Shown in pieces: positions 1 to 8,168 of a stretch of 64,000 nucleotides of DNA. A model generated the notes under the pieces. It was not told the origin of the DNA, did not search any database, and was given only the letters and a program-made list of their open reading frames with translations. Within the stretch, counting starts at the first letter, position 1; each line of letters opens with the position of its first letter. The stretch is taken from NCBI RefSeq assembly GCF_004152865.1, contig NZ_SEOO01000003.1, positions 1-64,000 on the forward strand, given 5' to 3'. The position numbers and the translations under genes are program-made. The stretch is from Sphingobium cupriresistens (GTDB lineage Bacteria; Pseudomonadota; Alphaproteobacteria; Sphingomonadales; Sphingomonadaceae).

Positions 1-143
1 ATGGCACCGCCACGATCAAGCTGCGCAATCAGGGCATCAATGTGCTGATGGCGATCTATGTCGGCCAGACGACCGACAAGAAGGTCGATCATGAGGAATA
101 TCGCGCCTCGCTGTCCTTCGTCCTCCCACACCTGCCGGAATAA
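1..143 (+). CDS. C-terminal end of DUF4198-family periplasmic protein (partial)
   Basis: The reading frame is open from base 3 to the TAA at 141-143 and encodes about 46 residues, ending in ASLSFVLPHLPE. This tail, with the preceding VGQTTDKKVDHEEYR segment, resembles the C-terminus of DUF4198 proteins, which are periplasmic and often sit beside metal-uptake genes. The N-terminus lies outside the window. The next gene begins 32 bases downstream on the same strand and is followed by a HupE-like permease, so this is probably an upstream member of the same operon. The family assignment rests on a short tail and is moderate. Confidence 0.6.
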   Translation, partial: GTATIKLRNQGINVLMAIYVGQTTDKKVDHEEYRASLSFVLPHLPE

Positions 144-175
144 GTCTTTCCACCAGTCCATTGGAGACACGCATC

Positions 176-556
176 ATGAAGATCGATCTTTTCCGCACGG
201 GGCTTGCTGCCCTGGCGCTTGCCGCGCTGCCCGCTACCGCGTTCGCGCACGGCAGCATGAAGCCCCAGCATGGCGGCCTTGTCCAGATGTCGGGTGAAAC
301 CCTGATCGAGTTGGTGACCGGCCCCAAGGGCGTTGACGTCTATCTGAGCGAAGAGGATGAGCCGGTTGCCGCCGCCGGCTACACAGCGAAGCTCACCCAG
401 ACGGCCGCTGGCAAGAAGACCGAAGCGGCGCTCAAGGCTGCCGGCGGCAACAAGCTTAGCGCCCCCGGTTTCAAGGCCGCCAAGGGTGCCAAGCTCGTCG
501 TCGCCCTGGTTGACAAGAGCGGCGCGAAAATCTTCGCGACGTTCCAGACCAAGTAA
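176..556 (+). CDS. Small secreted periplasmic protein of HupE-linked operon
   Basis: The 126-residue product has a clear Sec signal peptide (MKIDLF, a hydrophobic Ala/Leu core, ending near AFA-HGS). The mature part starts with a His/Met-containing segment, HGSMKPQHGGL. A TTG codon 15 bases upstream is also in frame. I chose the ATG at 176 because a GGAG sits about nine bases before it and because it gives a normal signal peptide. No catalytic motif is visible. Its place between a DUF4198 gene and a HupE/UreJ-like permease, and the His/Met-rich N-terminus, suggest periplasmic metal binding or delivery. That is inference from context. Confidence 0.8.
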   Translation: MKIDLFRTGLAALALAALPATAFAHGSMKPQHGGLVQMSGETLIELVTGPKGVDVYLSEEDEPVAAAGYTAKLTQTAAGKKTEAALKAAGGNKLSAPGFKAAKGAKLVVALVDKSGAKIFATFQTK

Positions 557-566
557 AGGCGCCGAC

Positions 567-1295
567 ATGCACAGCGCGATCCGGTTTCCGCTCCAACCCC
601 AGATATTGCGGCGGATCGTGCTGCTGCTTTTGGGCTTGGCCATGGCGTTCATGAGCGCGACGCTCTGGGCGCATGGCGTCAACGAGAATGACAAGGCCTT
701 CATCGAAGGCGCGTCGGGGATCAACATCATCCCCTATATGTATCTGGGCGCCAAGCATATGGTCACCGGTTACGATCACCTGCTGTTCCTGGCGGGGGTC
801 ATCTTCTTCCTCTACCGGATGAAGGATGTCGGCGCCTATGTGACGCTGTTCGCGATCGGCCACAGCACCACGCTGCTGCTGGGCGTCATCTTCGACATTC
901 GCGCCAACCCCTACATCATCGACGCGATCATCGGCCTGTCGGTCGTCTACAAGGCGATCGACAATCTGGACGGGTTCAAGACCTGGTTTGGCGTATCGCC
1001 CAATCCCAAGGCGGCGGTGCTGATCTTCGGCTTTTTCCATGGCTTTGGCCTGGCCACCAAGATCCAGGAACTGACGCTGGCCAAGGACGGGCTGATCCCC
1101 AATCTCATCAGCTTCAACGTGGGTGTTGAGATGGGTCAGTTGATGGCGCTGACCGTGATCCTCCTGCTGATGAACCTGTGGCGCATGTCGCCCAGTTTCA
1201 ATCGTAGCGCCATCGTCGCCAACGCCGCGCTGATGACCGCCGGCTTCGTCCTCATCGGCTTCCAGTTGGCCGGCTATTTTACCCAGGGTGCCTGA
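567..1295 (+). CDS. HupE/UreJ-family membrane protein (putative metal permease)
   Basis: The 242-residue polytopic membrane protein has a hydrophobic leader (about residues 17-34, ending ...LWAHG) and several transmembrane segments. Histidines typical of HupE/UreJ proteins are present: GYDHLLFLAG near residues 68-77, FAIGHSTTLLLG near 95-106 and FGFFHGFGLA later. HupE/UreJ proteins are linked to nickel or cobalt entry and this clade lacks any hydrogenase or urease neighbour here, so the metal is unknown. An in-frame extension further upstream would overlap the preceding gene heavily. The ATG at 567, ten bases after the upstream stop, is preferred. Part of the same operon as its neighbours. 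Confidence 0.85.
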   Translation: MHSAIRFPLQPQILRRIVLLLLGLAMAFMSATLWAHGVNENDKAFIEGASGINIIPYMYLGAKHMVTGYDHLLFLAGVIFFLYRMKDVGAYVTLFAIGHSTTLLLGVIFDIRANPYIIDAIIGLSVVYKAIDNLDGFKTWFGVSPNPKAAVLIFGFFHGFGLATKIQELTLAKDGLIPNLISFNVGVEMGQLMALTVILLLMNLWRMSPSFNRSAIVANAALMTAGFVLIGFQLAGYFTQGA

Positions 1296-1296
1296 C

Positions 1297-1914
1297 ATGA
1301 CCATGCAAACTGCTTCCGCACTTCCGACCTTGATCAAACCCTCGCCTTCCACGCTCGCCAAGGCGACCGGCGGCGCGGCCATCGCGGCCGTTGCGATTCT
1401 CACCTTGTTCGTGCTGCCGGCCGAATATGGCATCGACCCCACCGGCGTCGGCACGGCGCTTGGCCTGAACGGCATGGTTGCCGGTGAGGCGGCTGAAACA
1501 GCCCCCGCGCCCGCGCCGGAAGCTGCCGCCCCAAGCGACATCGCGATCCCGACCAAGGCGACCATCGCCAAGTCGGCCGCATGGCGCCAGGATGAGATGA
1601 CCATCACCCTGGCGCCCCATAGCGGGCAAGAGGTGAAGGCGCACATGGTCAAGGGTGACAGCTTCATCTTCCAGTGGAAGTCGACAGGTGGTCCGGCGAA
1701 GGCCGAAATGCACGGCGAAAAAACCGGCGCTACCGACGGTTCCTTCACCGACTATTGGAAGGAACTCGAACTCACCGGCGGCCAGGGCGGCTTCACTGCG
1801 CCCTTCGATGGCACGCATGGCTGGTATTTCCGCAACAAGGGCGAAACGCCGATCACCGTCACCGTCAAGACGGTCGGCTTCTACAAGGATCTCTTCCTGC
1901 CCAAGGGTGAGTGA
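1297..1914 (+). CDS. Single-pass membrane-anchored protein with periplasmic domain
   Basis: The product is 205 residues. It has a cytoplasmic N-terminus, one transmembrane helix (about residues 26-43, AAVAILTLFVLPAE), a Pro/Ala/Glu-rich linker (about 63-85) and a soluble C-terminal domain containing HSGQEVKAHMVKGD and GTHGWYFRNKGETPITV. It resembles proteins annotated in sphingomonads as transmembrane anchor protein, whose biochemical role is not known. The start ATG lies one base after the stop of the permease gene, which implies translational coupling. A GTG nine bases upstream is also in frame but less likely. It probably forms a unit with the HupE-like permease. Confidence 0.75.
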   Translation: MTMQTASALPTLIKPSPSTLAKATGGAAIAAVAILTLFVLPAEYGIDPTGVGTALGLNGMVAGEAAETAPAPAPEAAAPSDIAIPTKATIAKSAAWRQDEMTITLAPHSGQEVKAHMVKGDSFIFQWKSTGGPAKAEMHGEKTGATDGSFTDYWKELELTGGQGGFTAPFDGTHGWYFRNKGETPITVTVKTVGFYKDLFLPKGE

Positions 1915-1937
1915 AGATCCAGGCGAGGGATAATCAG

Positions 1938-3152
1938 ATGAACAACATTGCGGGCCACGCGCCCCTTACAGCCTTAAATCCCGGCATGACATCGCCGGTC
2001 GCCGCTGCAAAGGCGCGCACGCGCTTGATCGCCATCGACGCGCTGCGCGGGTTGGTGATGCTGTTCATGCTGGTCGATCATGTCCGCGAAACATGGTTCC
2101 TGCATTTGCAGGTCACGGATCCTGTTGACGCGAATATAACCGATCCGGGTCTCTTCTTCACCCGCCTGCTCTCCACTTTCTGCGCGCCGACTTTCGTCGC
2201 ACTGACCGGTCTTTCGGCATGGCTCTACGGCCAGTCGCATAGCCGGGCCGAGGTGTCTGCTTTTCTGCTGAAGCGCGGGCTTTTCCTGATTGCCCTGGAA
2301 TTCACGATCGTCTGCTACGCTTGGCCGACACAGGCCAACATATTCCCGCCGCCCACCATCTGGTTCCAGGTGATCTATACGATCGGCATCAGCATGATCG
2401 CGCTGGCTGCGCTGCTCCATCTGCCGCGCCCTGCGCAGTTCGCTCTGGGGTTGGCGATCGTCTGTCTTCACAATCTGCTCGATCCGATTCGCCTAAGCCC
2501 GGATTCGCCCTTCTTCATTCCATGGGCGATGCTCCACCAGCGCGACAAGTTCGAGATCGCCGGGATATTGTTTAAGACCACCTATCCGGTGCTGCCCTGG
2601 ATCGGCATCATCCTGTTAGGGTATGCCTGCGGTCCGTGGTTCGCGCGGGGCGCCGATCCCAAGCCAAGGATCAAGCGGCTGGCTATGCTGGGCCTGGGCC
2701 TGCTTGTCGGCTTCCTGCTCATCCGCACGCTCAATTTCTATGGCGACAAGCCCTGGTTCATCGCGGACACGCCGTTGCGAACCGTCATGAGCTTCCTCGC
2801 GCTCACCAAATATCCGCCATCGCTGCTCTTCCTGATGCTGACCGTGGGCACCGGATGCCTGTTGCTGGCGCTGTGTGAGAAGTTCGAGGATAGCAAGGTG
2901 ATGCCGACGCTCGCCATGCTGGGCGGCGCACCGATGTTCTACTACATCGTCCATCTCTACACGCTCAAGCTGCTCTACAACATTGCGATGCTGCTTTACG
3001 GCCCGACGAAGGGCGCCGTGTTCGGCGTCGATAATTTGCGGTGGGTATGGATCTGGGTGTTTATATTGATCCCGGTTCTCTATTTTCCGACGAGATGGTT
3101 TGCCCGGCTCAAGCAGCGCCGCAAGGATATCTGGTGGCTGAAATATCTTTAA
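1938..3152 (+). CDS. DUF1624/heparan-alpha-glucosaminide acetyltransferase-like membrane protein
   Basis: The 404-residue protein has about ten predicted transmembrane helices. Near the N-terminus (about residues 29-49) it carries RLIAIDALRGLVMLFMLVDH, the ID.LRG...M..DH signature of DUF1624 and related membrane acyltransferases. These are thought to move acyl groups across the membrane onto envelope polymers. The substrate here is unknown. I chose the ATG at 1938 because GAGGGA lies eight bases before it. A GTG at 1911 overlapping the previous stop is the alternative. The gene directly follows the anchor-protein gene and closes the operon before a 190-base gap. Confidence 0.8.
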   Translation: MNNIAGHAPLTALNPGMTSPVAAAKARTRLIAIDALRGLVMLFMLVDHVRETWFLHLQVTDPVDANITDPGLFFTRLLSTFCAPTFVALTGLSAWLYGQSHSRAEVSAFLLKRGLFLIALEFTIVCYAWPTQANIFPPPTIWFQVIYTIGISMIALAALLHLPRPAQFALGLAIVCLHNLLDPIRLSPDSPFFIPWAMLHQRDKFEIAGILFKTTYPVLPWIGIILLGYACGPWFARGADPKPRIKRLAMLGLGLLVGFLLIRTLNFYGDKPWFIADTPLRTVMSFLALTKYPPSLLFLMLTVGTGCLLLALCEKFEDSKVMPTLAMLGGAPMFYYIVHLYTLKLLYNIAMLLYGPTKGAVFGVDNLRWVWIWVFILIPVLYFPTRWFARLKQRRKDIWWLKYL

Positions 3153-3251
3153 GCCTGGAGCATCCGAGCGCATCGGCATGTCTTTTCAGCGTACTGATGC
3201 TGGAGCGGTTAATCCCCAGACAGTTATCATGGCCAAAGCCCTGCTACTGCT

Positions 3252-3306
3252 GCGTCATGCCGTGCAATCATAATGTCACGCAATTACAACATGGCTGTCA
3301 CTTTCA
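3252..3306 (+). promoter_or_regulatory. Candidate Pho box (PhoB-binding direct repeats)
   Basis: Two exact TGTCAC hexamers at 3274-3279 and 3296-3301 are exactly 22 bases apart, which is two 11-base periods. Degenerate copies lie in phase before and between them (TCAT around 3255, TGCAAT at 3263, TACAAC at 3285). PhoB boxes are tandem CTGTCAT-like repeats with 11-base spacing. The site lies 40-90 bases before a TonB receptor-phosphatase pair, which fits phosphate-starvation control. The match is imperfect and unproven. Confidence 0.4.
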
Positions 3307-3344
3307 TTCCCTAACGAGCCTGCAACTAATGCTCAGGGGGAATC

Positions 3345-6167
3345 ATGCTTTCGAATATCATACGCGCGCGCCTGCTTGTCGGCACGGCGCTGCTCTGCGT
3401 TCCTGCCATCGCGCAGGCCGGCCATGTGGTCGGCACGGTTTCCGATATCACAGGAACCCGGACGCTGCCGAGCGCGCAGATATCCATCGTCGAACTGGGC
3501 CGGACCGTCGAGGCGGACCGGGCAGGGCGTTATCGCTTTACCGACGTTCCGGCGGGCACCTATACCCTGCGGGCGATTTACACGGGCGCTGAGCGGGTCG
3601 ACACGAGCATCACCGTCGCCCAGGATGGCGATCTGGTGCAGAATGTCCTGCTCGGCGGGGCCAACGACATTCTCGTCAACGGACAGCGCGCCAACCTTGC
3701 CAGTTCGCTCAGCCGGCAGCGCGGCGCCGACGGCGTGGAGAGCGTTCTGACGCGCGACTCGATCGGTCAGTTTCCCGATCAGAATGTCGCTGAATCCGTC
3801 CGCCGCGCGCCCGGCGTGAACGTCCTCAACGATCAGGGCGAAGGCCGCTTCATCGCCGTGCGCGGCCTCGATCCCAGTCTCAACGCCGCCTCGCTCAACG
3901 GTGTGCGCGTGCCCGCGCCCGAAGCCGATACGCGATCGGTCGCGCTGGATGTCGTGGCGTCGGAACTGATCGAATCGATCGAGATCAAGAAGTCACTGAC
4001 TCCCGACATGGACGGCGACACGATCGGCGCGTCGGTGGAAATCAACACCACCAGCGCATTTGATCGCAAGAAGGATCTGCTCGCCGCGTCGCTGGAAGGT
4101 TCGTATAACCATTATTCCGGAGACCTGACGCCCAAGGGCAGCGTCAGTTTCTCAAATCGCATCGCGGACAATTTCGGCGTGTCGGGCGGCGCCTCCTATT
4201 ATCTGCGCAAATTCGAGACCGACAATGTCGAAATGGATGGTTGGAACACCGACGATGCTGGCAACGGCTTTGCCGATACGGTCGAATATCGCGACTATGA
4301 CGTGCGCCGCCTTCGCACCGGCGGATCGCTGTCGTTCGACTGGCAGCCGGCCGAATCGACGCGGCTGTACGCGCGCGGCATCTACAACCGCTTCTCCGAT
4401 CAGGAAGATCGCCGTCGCCTGATCTTCGAGATGGACGAAGATCCTGCGTCCTCCACTGGTGCGAGCGCCACGTTCGACAGCGCCGACGGCCAGATTCGGG
4501 TCGAGCGCGACCTGAAGGACCGCTTCGAGAAGCAGACGATCCAAAGCTATACCGTGGGCGGCGAAACCAATAGCGGCCCCTGGAAGCTGGTTTATTCCGC
4601 AGCATGGTCGCGCGCCTCTGAACTGGAAGAAGGCTCGATCGATCCGATCACCTTCCGCCGCGATTTCAACGGCGAGGATGGCGACGATCTGACGGTCGGG
4701 TTCGACTATAGCAATTATCTGATCCCCGGCTTCACCGTCGGCGGCGCAAGCGTTGCGGATTTCAACGACGCTTCCGCTTATGCATTCGACAGCCTTGACC
4801 GCACGACTCTGAGCCGCGCGACCGACAAGGAATGGACCTTCCGCGCCGATGTGACGCGCAGCTTCGCCCTGGCCGAAGGCACGTTCGACCTGCAATTCGG
4901 CGGCAAGGCGCGGCTAAGGAAGAAGGCGTACGACCTGAATGTCGATACGCTCGAATATGATGGTGACTTCACGCTTGCCGATGTAGTCGGCGCCCAGACC
5001 TATCGCCTGGCCGACCTTGGGCCTGTCGTCGCCAAGAAGGGGCAGCGCGGTTTCCTGCAAAACAACATCGGCGATTTCGAGATCGACGAGCTTGGCTCCG
5101 CCTTCGCCTCGATTGCCGAGGATTTCTCGGTCGATGAAGATATTTACGCCGGTTATCTGCTCGGCCGCTATCAGGCTGGGCCATTGCGCCTGATCGGCGG
5201 CGTGCGCATGGAGCACACCAAGAACGACATTCGCGGCAACACGGTCACGCTGAACGAAGATGGCGAGGACGGCGAGCAGTTGATCGTCGCGCCGAACAGC
5301 ATCCGCCGCAGCTATACCGATTGGCTGCCCAGCGCGCTGCTTCGCTATGAGGCCAGCAGGGATGTGGTGCTGCGCGCTGGCGTTTTCCGCAGCCTTGTGC
5401 GGCCGGGCATCGGCCAGCTTGCGCCGCGTTTTGCGATCGAACGCGATGGTGACGATCTGGAGGGCGCATTCGGCAATCCAGACCTTACCCCCTATCGCGC
5501 CTGGAACGTCGACGTTGGCGCGGAATGGTATTTCGCCAAGTCCAGCGTCCTGCAACTCGGCTTCTTCTACAAGGATATCGACGATTACATCACCACGGTG
5601 ACGTTCGAAGCCGACGATGCGCCATTCAACGGCCTGTATCGCGGTATCGCCTTTACCGAGGCCGACATCCCGCTCAACATGGGCAAGGCGAAGATCAAGG
5701 GCATCGAATTCGCCTATTCGCAGGTCTATTCGATGTTGCCCGCGCCGTTCGATGGCTTGCTGACCAACGTCAACTATACCTTCACCGATGCCGATGGTCA
5801 GACCTTCGATGGCGATACCGGGGGATTGCGCGACATTCCGTTGCCCGCTTCTTCCCGGCATACTTTCAACGTCGTTCTGGGCTATGAAAAGGGGCCGGTC
5901 AGTGTCCGTCTCGCCGGCACCTATCGCGACAAATATCTTGATGAAGTGCAGGCGGTGGCGGATGAGGATCGCTATGTCCGCCAGCATTTCCAGCTGGATG
6001 CCAGCGCACGCTATCGGATCACCCCCAACATCCAGGTTTTCGGCGAATGGGTGAACATCAACAACGCCAAATATGTCGCCTATCAGAACGCGCCGACCAC
6101 ACGCCGACTGCTGCAATATGAGAAATATTCCTATACGATGAAGTTCGGCGTGCGGGCCAACTTCTGA
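3345..6167 (+). CDS. TonB-dependent outer-membrane receptor with carboxypeptidase-like N-domain
   Basis: The 940-residue protein has a signal peptide (about 1-25, ending AIAQA) and a carboxypeptidase-regulatory-like beta domain (about 28-105, with RAGRYRFTDVPAGTYTLRA). A plug follows (about 125-235, with DQNVAESVRRAPGV and FIAVRGL), then a large 22-strand-type barrel ending in the terminal Phe (FGVRANF). Such receptors import substrates across the outer membrane using TonB energy. AGGGGGA lies just before the ATG. Its stop overlaps the start of a secreted phosphatase (TGATG), so the two are translationally coupled. This suggests uptake of, or release of phosphate from, an organophosphate. Part of its barrel (5662-5778) is echoed in a fragment near 24.2 kb. 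Confidence 0.93.
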   Translation: MLSNIIRARLLVGTALLCVPAIAQAGHVVGTVSDITGTRTLPSAQISIVELGRTVEADRAGRYRFTDVPAGTYTLRAIYTGAERVDTSITVAQDGDLVQNVLLGGANDILVNGQRANLASSLSRQRGADGVESVLTRDSIGQFPDQNVAESVRRAPGVNVLNDQGEGRFIAVRGLDPSLNAASLNGVRVPAPEADTRSVALDVVASELIESIEIKKSLTPDMDGDTIGASVEINTTSAFDRKKDLLAASLEGSYNHYSGDLTPKGSVSFSNRIADNFGVSGGASYYLRKFETDNVEMDGWNTDDAGNGFADTVEYRDYDVRRLRTGGSLSFDWQPAESTRLYARGIYNRFSDQEDRRRLIFEMDEDPASSTGASATFDSADGQIRVERDLKDRFEKQTIQSYTVGGETNSGPWKLVYSAAWSRASELEEGSIDPITFRRDFNGEDGDDLTVGFDYSNYLIPGFTVGGASVADFNDASAYAFDSLDRTTLSRATDKEWTFRADVTRSFALAEGTFDLQFGGKARLRKKAYDLNVDTLEYDGDFTLADVVGAQTYRLADLGPVVAKKGQRGFLQNNIGDFEIDELGSAFASIAEDFSVDEDIYAGYLLGRYQAGPLRLIGGVRMEHTKNDIRGNTVTLNEDGEDGEQLIVAPNSIRRSYTDWLPSALLRYEASRDVVLRAGVFRSLVRPGIGQLAPRFAIERDGDDLEGAFGNPDLTPYRAWNVDVGAEWYFAKSSVLQLGFFYKDIDDYITTVTFEADDAPFNGLYRGIAFTEADIPLNMGKAKIKGIEFAYSQVYSMLPAPFDGLLTNVNYTFTDADGQTFDGDTGGLRDIPLPASSRHTFNVVLGYEKGPVSVRLAGTYRDKYLDEVQAVADEDRYVRQHFQLDASARYRITPNIQVFGEWVNINNAKYVAYQNAPTTRRLLQYEKYSYTMKFGVRANF

Positions 6168-7558
6168 TGCGCGCCCTCCTGCTCGCCGCCGCCGCCGCGC
6201 TGATTGCCACGCCGCTTGTCGCGCAACCCATCGCGGTGCCACGTACGCCGGGCCTGCCCTATGCGCCGCGGCCGATCCCCGACAGGATCGTCCTGACGGC
6301 TGGGGCAGATCCGGCGCGCGAAATGGCGGTCAGCTTTCGCACCGACGGGGCGCAAGGCGATGCCCAAGCCCAGATCGCGGTTGCGGTGGACGGCCCTACG
6401 CTGGAGCGGGAGGCGCGCACGATCATAGGAACGACCCGGCCGATCGAAAGCGCCAATGGCGCGGCCAACTATCATCAGGTGCGATTTACCGGCCTGGAAC
6501 CGGGTCGCGCCTATGCCTATCGGGTAAAGGGCGCGGCGGGGTGGAGCGAATGGCTGCAATTCCGCACGGCGGCCGCAGATTTCCGTCCCTTTCGTTTCCT
6601 CTATCTGGGTGATACCCAGAACGGCATCCTTGCTGATGCGTCGCGCGTCATCCGTCAGGGATTCGCGGCGGGCGAGATCGCGCTGACCGTCCATGCAGGC
6701 GATCTCGTGGCGCAGCGCGACGATCTCGACCATGATGATGAATGGGGTGAGTGGAACCAGGCGGGCGGCTATAATTACAGCCAGGCGCCCCAGCTCCCGG
6801 CGACCGGCAATCACGAATATCTCGATGTGCTGCTGCCTAACGGAAAGGAAAGTCGCCAGCTTGGACCCTATTGGCCGCTGCAGTTCGCGTTGCCCGGCAA
6901 CGGCGCCGCGGGGGTGAAGGCCACGACCTATTTCGTCGATTACCAGGGCGTGCGCTTCATCATTCTCGATGGCACGGCCGCGCTCGATCTGGGCAAGCTT
7001 GACGCGCAGACGAGATGGCTCGATGCGACACTGGCCGCGAGCAAGGCCCACTGGAATGTCGTCCTGTTCCACCAGCCGATCTTCACCTGCGCGCGACCGC
7101 AGGACACGGAGGAGCTGAAGGCGGCCTGGAAACCGATCTTCGACAGGCGTCGCGTTGATCTGGTGCTGCAGGGTCATGACCATTGCTATAGCCGCCTGAC
7201 TGCGGAAGCAGGAAGCGAGGCTGGAAAGGCGGGACGGGCCAAGGGGGCGGCGCAGGGACCGGTCTATCTGGTGTCGGTCGTCGGGTCGAAAATGTATGGT
7301 CTCAATGACCGTGCCAGAACGCAGCCTGACCGGACAGCCGAAGCGACCGAACTGTATCAGATCATCGACGTGGAAGCGGATCGCCTGAAATTTCGCACCT
7401 TTACGGCCAGCGGCACTTTGTATGATGGTTTTGACCTGACGCGCGGGTCCGATGGCAGGAATAGGCTGGCCGAGATCGCTGAGCCTTTGCCGCCGGCGCG
7501 CACCTGCACCGGCGTTACCGGCCCGGACGGCGGCGCCTGCGTCGCGCGGGGTAAATAG
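6167..7558 (+). CDS. Secreted purple-acid-phosphatase-like metallophosphoesterase
   Basis: The 463-residue protein has a signal peptide (1-20) and an N-terminal fibronectin-type/PAP domain (about 38-135). The catalytic domain shows the ordered metallophosphoesterase motifs GDTQ (148-151), GDL (178-180), GNHE (214-217), an FHQPIF segment and GHDH. These are the metal ligands of calcineurin-like and purple acid phosphatases. It probably hydrolyses phosphate esters in the periplasm or outside the cell. Its start overlaps the receptor stop by one base. The substrate is not deducible. The coupling and the candidate Pho box together argue for a phosphorus-scavenging role. Confidence 0.9.
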   Translation: MRALLLAAAAALIATPLVAQPIAVPRTPGLPYAPRPIPDRIVLTAGADPAREMAVSFRTDGAQGDAQAQIAVAVDGPTLEREARTIIGTTRPIESANGAANYHQVRFTGLEPGRAYAYRVKGAAGWSEWLQFRTAAADFRPFRFLYLGDTQNGILADASRVIRQGFAAGEIALTVHAGDLVAQRDDLDHDDEWGEWNQAGGYNYSQAPQLPATGNHEYLDVLLPNGKESRQLGPYWPLQFALPGNGAAGVKATTYFVDYQGVRFIILDGTAALDLGKLDAQTRWLDATLAASKAHWNVVLFHQPIFTCARPQDTEELKAAWKPIFDRRRVDLVLQGHDHCYSRLTAEAGSEAGKAGRAKGAAQGPVYLVSVVGSKMYGLNDRARTQPDRTAEATELYQIIDVEADRLKFRTFTASGTLYDGFDLTRGSDGRNRLAEIAEPLPPARTCTGVTGPDGGACVARGK

Positions 7559-7611
7559 CCGCACGATAATCGCAAGGACGGGTGCGGCGGGTCAGTCCCC
7601 TGCCGCCGCGC

Positions 7612-8160
7612 CCGTCCTTGGTGGTTGCCAGCCGGATGCGGGTGATCGTGTAGCCGTCAATAGCCTCGACCGACAGCCGATACCCGTCCAGGTCGATAAA
7701 TTCGCCCAGTTCGGGCATGACGCCACGGGCGGCAAGGGAAGTCCTGCAATGGTGACGATGTCGCCATGCTCGAAGACAATGTCATGATCTTCCGACAGCT
7801 CGGCCAGCGTGACTTCCCCGTCGAGCAGCCACGCGCCATCGGGCGTCTTGCGGCTTCAGTCGGATTCGGCGGCCTCCTCCTCATCGATCAGATCTTCGAG
7901 CGTAACGAAGCCCAGCGTGCCGCCATGTTCCACCACCGCCAGCGCTGCATGGGTCCGCTGTTTCTTGAACAGTGCGAGCAGTTGGGTCGTTATCGTGGTG
8001 GCGGCCACGCGCGGCAATGGCCGGTCAGGGTTTGCAAGCCATCCACCTTGCCCACGATCCGCGCCCCGATGAAACCCTTGACGTGGAGGACGCCGCCGAT
8101 GTCTTCGAGCGATCGGCCGCGGGCGCCGGTTCACCGCTTGCTTACCATTTCGCGCTAAAG
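7612..8160 (-). pseudogene. Decayed CorC/HlyC-family (CBS pair plus transporter-associated domain) gene
   Basis: Reading the minus strand, recognisable pieces appear in order but in different frames. First is a CBS segment with SLEDIGGVLHVKGF (about 8115-8060). Then comes a second CBS segment with ALAVVEHGGTLGFVTLEDL (about 7965-7890), followed by LLDGEVTLAELSEDHDIV (about 7830-7780). The last piece is the CorC/HlyC tail with PELGEFIDLDGYRLSVEAID (about 7718-7650). At least three frameshifts separate them. The N-terminal membrane domain (DUF21) or start region is missing, and the flank is taken by the next plus-strand gene. The order and spacing match hemolysin/CorC C-termini, so this is a relic rather than a live gene. 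Confidence 0.85.
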
Positions 8161-8168
8161 CCGCGGAC

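Noticed and set aside
161..175. TTG start for the small secreted protein
   Set aside because: The GGAG lies inside this extension and the signal peptide begins properly at ATG 176.
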